Shown here: positions 16,613 through 21,536 of the stretch, piece by piece
Numbering within the stretch: the stretch's first letter is position 1
Layout: the number at the start of each line of letters is the position of its first letter
From: a virus
Strand: one strand, 5' to 3'
Virus record (IMG/VR): IMGVR_UViG_3300043539_000411
Coordinates: 1-24,335 of that record
Length of the DNA: 24,335 nt
Made by a program: the position numbers and the translations under genes
The notes under the pieces: generated by a model
The model's database searches: none
What the model was told of the DNA's origin: nothing
The model's input: the letters and a program-made list of their open reading frames with translations, nothing else

Positions 16613-17596
16613 ATGAAAATAAAAGACATCATTAACGAAGACATTAATAGATTACGTCAAGACGTAATCACACAAATACAGACAACAGATGACGAAATGC
16701 TGTTGAATCGTATATTTACAGTGCTTAACCAGACTGGTCTAACTGAACGTATTTCAAGTATATTACATAGAGATACCGATACTAAAAACTATTTGAATAT
16801 GTTAACGCAGTTAATTATTCAAACTGAAGGTACTTATGAAGAAAAGAACGCATTTGTTGTAGGATATCCTAAAGGTTATATCAATGTTCCAGCAATGATC
16901 AGCGGCAACATGGTTACCTTTGATGAATTAATTACAGGTATACCAGGTACACCAATCGAATTTGTTAAGCGTGTGTTCTACGCATTAGCTGGCAGTCAAA
17001 ATGACAAAGGCCCAGGTGAACTAGCACTTGCTGTGTTAAGCCCGCTTATTGCTATTTCGGGTCGTGGAGATTTGAAAATAGGCAAGATGGAAGTTGAAGT
17101 TAAAGGTGTATCACCGACAGGCACCGGCGGCGGACGTATGGGAGAAGCTGGCGGCAAGGATATTCCCTATGAACAGAACCCAGCGATATTAATGAAATAT
17201 ACAGGTAAAGATTACAGTGCAGCAAATGCGCACGTAAGTGATATTCCTAAGATCTTAGCAGAAATTGAAGATCCTAAACAGAGATTACAATGTGCTACTG
17301 AATTGTTTACCTACATATTTAGAGGTAAAGTAAATGTAACAGCAATGGCACAACAAGCTGCCAACGGCCAAAGCGTTATTCCACAATTCTTTGCAGCAAA
17401 TTATGAAGTGTACAAACAACGTCACGGATTTGATAGTCTAATGATCTTAGACTTTAAACTAGGACGTTTACGTAACTATACAGACCCGATGGTAATGATC
17501 AATGACATCGGATTACCTAATCCGTACATTACAGGAGTACACGTCGATCGTGGTAGCATACCTCAATTGACGTTTTCAAAAAAAGCTAAAAAATAA
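16613..17596 (+). CDS. CTS-tagged protein with PD-(D/E)xK-nuclease-like core (327 aa)
   Basis: Start set at ATG 16613, after the upstream stop; the N-terminus MKIKDIINE/D matches the capsid-targeting pattern of the head-block proteins and has an INE cleavage site. The core resembles the PD-(D/E)xK fold: GPGELALAVL (E136), RGDL (D153), KMEVEVKG (E162, K164), followed by a Gly-rich GTGGGRMGEAGG segment that may bind phosphates. Similar GxGE...GD...EVK blocks occur in phage endonuclease-like virion proteins as far as I recall. A late-type box directly precedes it. Together these suggest a virion-packaged nuclease or nuclease-derived internal protein, possibly injected with the genome. Motifs are visible; activity and location are inferred. 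Confidence 0.68.
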   Translation: MKIKDIINEDINRLRQDVITQIQTTDDEMLLNRIFTVLNQTGLTERISSILHRDTDTKNYLNMLTQLIIQTEGTYEEKNAFVVGYPKGYINVPAMISGNMVTFDELITGIPGTPIEFVKRVFYALAGSQNDKGPGELALAVLSPLIAISGRGDLKIGKMEVEVKGVSPTGTGGGRMGEAGGKDIPYEQNPAILMKYTGKDYSAANAHVSDIPKILAEIEDPKQRLQCATELFTYIFRGKVNVTAMAQQAANGQSVIPQFFAANYEVYKQRHGFDSLMILDFKLGRLRNYTDPMVMINDIGLPNPYITGVHVDRGSIPQLTFSKKAKK

Positions 17597-17598
17597 AT

Positions 17599-17627
17599 TT
17601 GACAATCATCTTAAGTTATGTTATAAT
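17599..17627 (+). promoter_or_regulatory. Consensus sigma70 promoter of the omega homologue
   Basis: TTGACA, 17-nt spacer, TATAAT with TG extension (TGTTATAATAGT), a perfect hexamer pair. It begins 3 nt after the preceding stop. Confidence 0.92.
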
Positions 17628-17658
17628 AGTATTTTAAATAATAACTTAGGTACATACT

Positions 17659-17928
17659 ATGTCAAAAAAGATAGCGTCAGTTGAAAAATATAACATTGAT
17701 AACTGTGATGCCGTATTCAGTGGCAATCGATTCCAGTTAATTTTAGCCGCAGGTGTGCGCGGACACGAAATTGCAAAAACACGTGTTATTGCCGCCCGCA
17801 ATGCAGGATCAACTACAGCGCAACCTAAATATGAAAATCTTCCTACTGTGCAGGCCTTGCTAGATGTCGAAGCAGGTACCTGTGGTGTAGAATACTTAAC
17901 TAAAGTCGGCAAACAAATTAGGCAATAA
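17659..17928 (+). CDS. rpoZ: RNA polymerase omega subunit homologue (RpoZ-like, 89 aa)
   Basis: Small RNAP assembly subunit. GNRFQLILAAGVRGHEI (22-38) matches the bacterial omega signature NRFDLVLxAAxRAxxI, and NLPTVQALLDVEAG (60-73) matches the E. coli KTTVIALREIEEG block; length is close to E. coli omega (91 aa). The region between the blocks is slightly expanded and basic. Preceded by a perfect sigma70 promoter and AGGT Shine-Dalgarno, so it is probably an early gene that could bind host beta-prime. It is not a T4 core gene; acquisition from a host is likely. Alternative: an omega mimic that displaces the host subunit and alters ppGpp response or sigma use. Confidence 0.82.
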   Translation: MSKKIASVEKYNIDNCDAVFSGNRFQLILAAGVRGHEIAKTRVIAARNAGSTTAQPKYENLPTVQALLDVEAGTCGVEYLTKVGKQIRQ

Positions 17929-17935
17929 TTTATTT

Positions 17936-18012
17936 GGGCCTTTAGCTCAGTTGGTTAGAGCGTCCGACTCATAATCGGAATGTCACTGGTTCAAGTCCAG
18001 TAAGGCCCACCA
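17936..18012 (+). tRNA. tRNA with CAT anticodon, probably tRNA-Ile2 (lysidine type) rather than elongator Met
   Basis: Complete cloverleaf with encoded CCA. Acceptor GGGCCTT/AAGGCCC, anticodon stem TCCGA/TCGGA around CTCATAA, T arm ACTGG-TTCAAGT-CCAGT. Base pairs C4-G69 and C5-G68 are the TilS identity elements of E. coli tRNA-Ile2, whereas elongator Met has U4-A69/A5-U68; the T arm also resembles Ile2. It would read ATA codons, which are frequent here. Confidence 0.9.
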
Positions 18013-18018
18013 AACACT

Positions 18019-18093
18019 CCGGTGTTAGTTAAATGGATATAACAGGGGATTTCTACTCCCTAGTTGGGGGTTCGATTCCCTCACGCCGGACCA
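18019..18093 (+). tRNA. tRNA-Arg(TCT)
   Basis: Acceptor CCGGTGT/ACGCCGG (one T-G wobble), D stem GTTA/TAAC, anticodon arm GGGGA-TTTCTAC-TCCCT, T arm GGGGG-TTCGATT-CCCTC, discriminator A and encoded CCA. Reads AGA/AGG, which are used more in the AT-rich cargo genes than in the core genes. Confidence 0.93.
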
Positions 18094-18116
18094 GTAATAT
18101 AACATAAGGATATAAG

Positions 18117-18314
18117 ATGTCAGATATAAATGAATACGATTATGAACAAGTAATGGCAGAGTTTTTAGCCAATGGTGGCCAGATACAACAAATAGCTCGT
18201 GGTGTACAAAGTGAAACAGCAACAACTAACTTCTGGGGTGCACCAAAGAAAAAAGCCGCAGTTGAAGCAGTAACTGAACTTGGCACTGCTGGAATTGATA
18301 TAATTGGCGAATAA
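18117..18314 (+). CDS. Small phage protein with NGGQIQQIARGVQS motif (65 aa)
   Basis: Shine-Dalgarno AAGGA lies 8 nt before the ATG. The block YDYEQVMAEFLANGGQIQQIARGVQS (about residues 8-32) resembles a short module I recall in many small phage proteins (FLxNGGKIxxxPxGV), sometimes attached to helix-turn-helix domains. The rest is Ala-rich. It lies between tRNA-Arg and a sigma70 promoter, inside the tRNA island, and is probably early expressed from the 17599 promoter. Function unknown. Confidence 0.75.
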   Translation: MSDINEYDYEQVMAEFLANGGQIQQIARGVQSETATTNFWGAPKKKAAVEAVTELGTAGIDIIGE

Positions 18315-18367
18315 GTGTATATATTACATCGTATCAAAAATAAAAGATAAATAAATTAACAAACAGA

Positions 18368-18396
18368 TTGACAGGTTATTAAATAGACTGTATACT
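18368..18396 (+). promoter_or_regulatory. Consensus sigma70 promoter
   Basis: TTGACA, 17-nt spacer, TATACT. It drives the 43-codon ORF at 18440, with a leader of about 40 nt. Confidence 0.88.
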
Positions 18397-18439
18397 TGTT
18401 GTTATAGTAACAAATTAATTAAAGGAATGCGAAAGCAAA

Positions 18440-18571
18440 ATGTTTAACCAGCTACATCAATTTAAAATATCGAAACAAGTCTGCGCACTTGCTACGATGT
18501 CTTATTGGTCAGCGATTGAGACATTAGGCAATGATCGCACACCGAATAGTATCTATGGGGATCTTAATTAG
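18440..18571 (+). CDS. 43-aa small ORF with private promoter and terminator
   Basis: MFNQLHQFKISKQVCALATM at the N-terminus, ending NSIYGDLN. There is a near-perfect sigma70 promoter 44 nt upstream and a strong terminator 35 nt downstream, and no other ORF fits the transcript. A GGA-containing Shine-Dalgarno-like AAAGGA sits rather far upstream (13 nt), so translation may be weak or use another element. The amphipathic N-terminus with one Cys and no known motif suggests a small host-acting early protein, but this is inference. Confidence 0.6.
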   Translation: MFNQLHQFKISKQVCALATMSYWSAIETLGNDRTPNSIYGDLN

Positions 18572-18605
18572 AGTTTATATATAATATAAGTTAATTTTAA
18601 TTAAG

Positions 18606-18642
18606 AACCCTAGAGCAGAAATGTTACTAGGGTTTTTTGTTT
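18606..18642 (+). terminator. Rho-independent terminator
   Basis: 8-bp stem AACCCTAG/CTAGGGTT (18606-18613 with 18627-18634), 13-nt loop, then TTTTGTTTT. Closes the small-ORF unit. Confidence 0.88.
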
Positions 18643-18953
18643 TATGTGTCTCGGAAACGAGGTCCAACAAGGCACATTAAAGATAGTTTGTAAACGGGCG
18701 GACAAGTGGATGGCATGTTCTTTTGTGGACAGAAAATACTTGTTATAATAAAGTACATTAGTCGGCAACTAGGTCCCACCCAGAGTAAAAGTGGACGATG
18801 TCTTAGGTGAGTAATTAGTGTACTTTATTATACGCATTCGCAAGAATGCGTTAACAGTTTGTAGATAGTCCTGTTGGGCCAGGAGCCTAGCCATGCTAGG
18901 TCAAGATCGCAACTTGTTGGGTTCGATTCTCCGTCGAGTCGCCAAAATAATAG
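18643..18953 (+). ncRNA. Hairpin-rich non-coding segment in the tRNA island (unassigned RNA)
   Basis: No ORF of note. Visible structures: ATGTG/CACAT enclosing CTCG-GAAA-CGAG (18643-18676); an 18-bp near-perfect stem 18744-18761 with 18815-18832 (two G-U pairs) enclosing about 53 nt; directly after it ACGCATTC-GCAA-GAATGCGT (18832-18851); CCTG/CAGG (18871-18883); CCTAGC-CAT-GCTAGG (18886-18900). The 3' end has a T-arm-like GGTTCGATTC and GCCA (18919-18944). An extended -10 TGTTATAAT (18741-18749) overlaps the long stem. The hairpins are direct observations; transcription as a functional RNA is inferred. Confidence 0.45.
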
Positions 18954-18982
18954 TTGACATCGTATATCAAAAATGCTACACT
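18954..18982 (+). promoter_or_regulatory. sigma70 promoter upstream of tRNA-fMet segment
   Basis: TTGACA, 17-nt spacer, TACACT. It would transcribe the structured 18989-19157 leader, tRNA-fMet, the 53-aa gene and the Thr/Glu/Gly tRNAs as one unit. Confidence 0.82.
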
Positions 18983-18984
18983 AT

Positions 18985-19157
18985 ATAGATAGTAACAAAT
19001 AAGTAAATGGAAGAAAGCCGTAACAATATGTATTCGAGGTTAGGAGAGTACGGCAAACCGTCCAAGGGTAGCTGATGCCTGTGGTGAAACTCCACCGTTG
19101 AAATCAGTCATGATTCTGCACATGATAACAGGCCTGTACTGGCCGCAGAACTTTTAT
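18985..19157 (+). ncRNA. Structured leader between promoter and tRNA-fMet (unassigned)
   Basis: About 170 nt without a convincing gene (only a 22-codon ORF at 19007-19075 lacking an RBS). Short hairpins are visible: ACGG-CAAA-CCGT near 19052-19063, GGTG/CACC near 19083-19096, TCATG/CATGA near 19108-19125, and GGCC/GGCC near 19132-19145. It could be a processed tRNA leader or an independent small RNA; no known family is recognised. Confidence 0.35.
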
Positions 19158-19232
19158 CGCGGGGTGGGGAAGTGGCAACCCGACAGGCTCATAACCTGTA
19201 GATCGGCGGTTCGAATCCGTCCTCCGCAACCA
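19158..19232 (+). tRNA. Initiator tRNA-fMet(CAT)
   Basis: Acceptor CGCGGGG with CTCCGCA gives the C1xA72 mismatch that defines bacterial initiator tRNA; discriminator A and encoded CCA. Anticodon arm ACAGG-CTCATAA-CCTGT. Only two of the three classical G-C pairs next to the anticodon loop are kept (A29-U41 replaces G-C). Confidence 0.93.
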
Positions 19233-19248
19233 ACACAGGAGAAGTAAC

Positions 19249-19410
19249 ATGGCAGTGAAAAAAGCAAATCCAATGCAGACACGCACGGGTAAACCACGTT
19301 TAGGTCCATTGAACCTAACACAATTAAATACCATGTTAGAAAAGACTAGTAAGAAAAAGGATCAAGCAAAGATCCGTAGTCGTATTAGAATATTAGAAGC
19401 ACGTAAGTAA
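19249..19410 (+). CDS. Small basic phage protein (53 aa)
   Basis: Shine-Dalgarno AGGAGA is placed well before ATG 19249. The sequence includes RTGKPRLGPLNLTQLNTMLEKT and a Lys/Arg-rich C-terminus (KKKDQAKIRSRIRILEARK). I recall this as an unnamed small family common in marine T4-like phages. It is basic throughout and may bind nucleic acid. It is sandwiched between tRNA-fMet and tRNA-Thr and likely shares their transcript. Function unknown. Confidence 0.85.
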   Translation: MAVKKANPMQTRTGKPRLGPLNLTQLNTMLEKTSKKKDQAKIRSRIRILEARK

Positions 19411-19419
19411 AAGTTTTAA

Positions 19420-19495
19420 GCCGCTATAGCTCAGTTGGTAGAGCAACGGATTTGTAATCCGTGGGTCGAGGGTTCAACTCCTTCTGGCGGCACCA
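19420..19495 (+). tRNA. tRNA-Thr(TGT)
   Basis: Acceptor GCCGCTA/TGGCGGC, anticodon arm ACGGA-TTTGTAA-TCCGT, GTTCAAC T loop, encoded CCA. Reads ACA, one of the commonest codons in gp32. Confidence 0.95.
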
Positions 19496-19501
19496 GTTTA
19501 G

Positions 19502-19577
19502 GCTCCCATCGTCTAGAGGCCTAGGACACCCGCCTTTCACGCAGGTAACAGGGATTCGAATTCCCTTGGGAGTACCA
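19502..19577 (+). tRNA. tRNA-Glu(TTC)
   Basis: Acceptor GCTCCCA/TGGGAGT with G1-U72 wobble, anticodon arm CCCGC-CTTTCAC-GCAGG with one C-A mismatch (29-41), T arm AGGGA-TTCGAAT-TCCCT, encoded CCA. Confidence 0.93.
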
Positions 19578-19580
19578 ATC

Positions 19581-19654
19581 GCGGGATTGGTGTAATGGTA
19601 GCACAAGAGTTTTCCAAACTTTTAGCGAGGGTTCGATCCCCTTATCCCGCTCCA
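19581..19654 (+). tRNA. tRNA-Gly(TCC)
   Basis: Acceptor GCGGGAT/ATCCCGC, anticodon arm AGAGT-TTTCCAA-ACTTT, encoded TCCA end. It lies 3 nt after tRNA-Glu, so both come from one precursor. Confidence 0.94.
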
Positions 19655-19873
19655 GACACTAGGGTTACACTTTGTCTTTATGAAAGTGGGTAAATTGCCG
19701 ATACCATAAAGGCACAGTGCGTAAGATCTACTGCAAGGCTCACTATATGAGCGACTTGAGAATATCCTAGGTTGTTTTACTGTTACATCCACAAGTAAAC
19801 AGTTGGACAGGGTAACTACTCAGTTCTGGGCTAGGTGGTGCTAGTAGCAGAATACTTACACTAAGACTATTAT
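19655..19873 (+). ncRNA. Second hairpin-rich non-coding segment after tRNA-Gly (unassigned)
   Basis: 219 nt without a gene. A long stem pairs 19668-19682 with 19705-19719 (core TGTCTTTATG/CATAAAGGCA, one mismatch), enclosed by CTAGG/CCTAG (about 19658-19663 and 19767-19773); then GCTCA/TGAGC (about 19738-19754), TTTACT/AGTAAA (about 19777-19801) and CTACT/AGTAG (about 19816-19848). Similar in style to the 18643-18953 segment. No ribosome-binding site and only very short ORFs. Function unknown. Confidence 0.42.
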
Positions 19874-20905
19874 ATGAATCCAAAAAAATCAAATCCTTAC
19901 CCGGAACTCGACACGTTGATATCAGACCAGGTTGATTTGGTTAGTAATTATCATGGAATGTATGATAGTAGCTCAACAAAAAAATATATAATTTATTCAT
20001 GTCTAGGTGAAGCTACTAGAAATGATCAAATTGAAAACATGTTAAAACGCTATCAACATTGTCGAGTTGCTATAGTTACCACAAGAGATTATCCCGAAGA
20101 GTTCAGTCAAACTTATGATTGCAAGTTTTTTAAAATACCATCGGCCTATGCATACTATACAACAGAGATGCCGCAAGTACCGGTTAATTTTGATAGAACA
20201 TTTGAAAAACTATTATTAAGTTTAAACAATCGTGCCGCGTGGCCGAGACAAGCGTTATATCAGTTTATGTTGAAATTTAATCTATTAGATCGCTGTTACT
20301 TTAGTTATTTGATGCAGGATCGTTTTGGTGTTAACGATAGTAAAACTATATATAATACTCTAAACGATACAATTGGCAATGGTGAACGATGGTATAACTT
20401 AGATTTAGATATGGAACAGGCCTATCAAAAATTACCATATAAAATAGATAATTTTGTTAATAATGATTGGGGTCCGGGAAACATTGAGTATTACGAAAAA
20501 AGTTTTTGTTCCTTTGTCAATGAAACATATATAAATGAAAACTATAATGTATTTTTTACAGAAAAAACTATGAAACCATTGGCATACGGACATCCGATGT
20601 TATTGTTTAGCAGTGCTGGTGCACTAGCAGAATTGAAAAAATTAGGATTTGAAACATATAGTTCTATATTTGATGAAAGTTATGATAGTGTTGATGTTCC
20701 TCAACTAAGATTTGAGCTATTACTTAAACAATTACTTGATCTTTTTAACCAATCACAGGAAACATTAAATTCAATGTATACAAAAATTAAACCTGTGTTA
20801 GAACATAATCATAATTATTTTTGGAATGGATTGCATCAACAATATCTTAAAGATATTAATCAAATTCAAGAACAAATTAGTGAGTATTTTAATCACAATG
20901 TTTAG
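19874..20905 (+). CDS. TEK-motif glycosyltransferase-like protein (343 aa), paralogue 3
   Basis: The C-terminal block YNVFFTEKTMKPLAYGHPML (TEK at 229-231) followed by LAELKKLGFETYSSIFDESYD closely parallels the product of 6654 (WITEK...GRPFI...LQQAGFKTFSPWFDESYD). The N-terminus has a strand/loop YIIYSCLGEATRNDQIENML and HCRVAIVTTRDYP typical of a Rossmann-like donor domain. It belongs to the same GT10/fucosyltransferase-like group as two other genes in this window. No Shine-Dalgarno is visible before the ATG. It is AT-rich and interrupts the tRNA island, consistent with mobile cargo. Donor and target unknown. Confidence 0.65.
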   Translation: MNPKKSNPYPELDTLISDQVDLVSNYHGMYDSSSTKKYIIYSCLGEATRNDQIENMLKRYQHCRVAIVTTRDYPEEFSQTYDCKFFKIPSAYAYYTTEMPQVPVNFDRTFEKLLLSLNNRAAWPRQALYQFMLKFNLLDRCYFSYLMQDRFGVNDSKTIYNTLNDTIGNGERWYNLDLDMEQAYQKLPYKIDNFVNNDWGPGNIEYYEKSFCSFVNETYINENYNVFFTEKTMKPLAYGHPMLLFSSAGALAELKKLGFETYSSIFDESYDSVDVPQLRFELLLKQLLDLFNQSQETLNSMYTKIKPVLEHNHNYFWNGLHQQYLKDINQIQEQISEYFNHNV

Positions 20906-20938
20906 CAGGTAAGTTTGACTATTATCTCTGATAAGTAC

Positions 20939-20967
20939 TTGACACAGTAACTAAACGGTGTTATAAT
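20939..20967 (+). promoter_or_regulatory. Consensus sigma70 promoter of the Ser-Ser-Trp tRNA unit
   Basis: TTGACA, 17-nt spacer, TATAAT with TG extension and AGT after (TGTTATAATAGT), the same -10 context as at 17599 and 23455. It lies 12 nt before the first tRNA-Ser. Confidence 0.92.
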
Positions 20968-20978
20968 AGTTTTTAAAT

Positions 20979-21066
20979 GGAAGTGTGGCTGAGTGGTCTA
21001 AAGCAGCAGTTTACTAAACTGTCGATCCGAAAGGGTCCGTGGGTTCGAATCCTACCACTTCCGCCA
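20979..21066 (+). tRNA. tRNA-Ser with anticodon ACT (A34)
   Basis: Type II tRNA: acceptor GGAAGTG/CACTTCC, anticodon arm GCAGT-TTACTAA-ACTGT, long variable arm with GATCC/GGGTC stem, T arm GTGGG-TTCGAAT-CCTAC, discriminator G and CCA. U33 and A37 are normal, so the anticodon is ACT. A34 is very rare in bacterial Ser tRNAs; the neighbour below has the usual GCT. Confidence 0.9.
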
Positions 21067-21073
21067 AATATAA

Positions 21074-21165
21074 CGAAGAGTGGATGAGTGGCTGAAATCA
21101 GCAGGTTGCTAACCTGTCGTACGTAGTAATATGTACCGTGAGTTCGAATCTCACCTCTTCGGCCA
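21074..21165 (+). tRNA. tRNA-Ser(GCT)
   Basis: Acceptor CGAAGAG/CTCTTCG, anticodon arm GCAGG-TTGCTAA-CCTGT, long variable arm (GTAC.../GTAC), T arm GTGAG-TTCGAAT-CTCAC, discriminator G and encoded CCA. It is similar overall to the preceding Ser tRNA. Confidence 0.94.
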
Positions 21166-21171
21166 AGTTAT

Positions 21172-21245
21172 TCCGGTGTAGTATAATGGCAGTGCGATGG
21201 TCTCCAAAACCATTAGTGGGAGTTCGATTCTCTCCACCGGAGCCA
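21172..21245 (+). tRNA. tRNA-Trp(CCA)
   Basis: Acceptor TCCGGTG/CACCGGA, anticodon arm ATGGT-CTCCAAA-ACCAT, T arm with GTTCGATT, discriminator G and encoded CCA. The loop reads CCA, giving Trp. Confidence 0.93.
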
Positions 21246-21272
21246 ATATTATTGAGCAGTAAGATTAATCTA

Positions 21273-21536
21273 ATGAATGAAGAACAACAATTAGCCTGGG
21301 ATATATTAAGTACTCCTAACTATGCGGACTTTAAAGAGTACCGTAGACAGCATCGTACCACGTGGCTAACTAAAACACGCAAAATCTTATTGATTAGTGA
21401 CATGGATACAGCACACATCATAAGTTGCATTAATATGTTAGAACGATTAGAACAACAGTACACTTTTGCCTACGGTGGCCTAATAGAAGAACTGAGAAAG
21501 CGTGGATCTGAATATGAAAAAACTGAATTTCAATGA
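21273..21536 (+). CDS. Small hypothetical protein (87 aa)
   Basis: The open frame extends upstream into the Trp and Ser tRNAs, so the start is placed at ATG 21273, after the tRNAs. The segment HRTTWLTKTRKILLISDMDTAHIISCINMLERL looks like an unnamed phage family (Trp-Thr-x-Lys ... DM-T-x-H-x-x-x-C-I-N-x-L). No Shine-Dalgarno. It overlaps the next gene by about 20 nt. Function unknown; it may share the Ser-Ser-Trp promoter transcript. Confidence 0.7.
   Translation: MNEEQQLAWDILSTPNYADFKEYRRQHRTTWLTKTRKILLISDMDTAHIISCINMLERLEQQYTFAYGGLIEELRKRGSEYEKTEFQ

Noticed and set aside
18721-18749. Promoter with TGTTATAAT extended -10
   Set aside because: No acceptable -35 at 15-18 nt (TTTTGT at best), and the -10 lies within the 18-bp stem; listed only as a note on the RNA segment.
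18868-18944. Possible tenth tRNA: T-arm-like GGTTCGATTC and GCCA end, D-arm-like CCTG/CAGG, and a CAT loop
   Set aside because: No 5' strand complements the 3' acceptor TCGAGTC, the T stem has a mismatch, and U33 is missing. The 3' end folds better on itself.
18643-18953. tmRNA
   Set aside because: No tRNA-Ala-like acceptor with G-U pair and no tag reading frame; only a T-arm-like end.
19007-19075. 22-codon ORF (MEESRNNMYS start)
   Set aside because: No ribosome-binding site, within a hairpin-rich leader; coding potential cannot be supported.
21138-21272. N-terminal extension of the 87-aa gene through the tRNA-Ser(GCT) end and tRNA-Trp
   Set aside because: It would translate tRNA genes; ATG 21273 after the tRNAs is more plausible.
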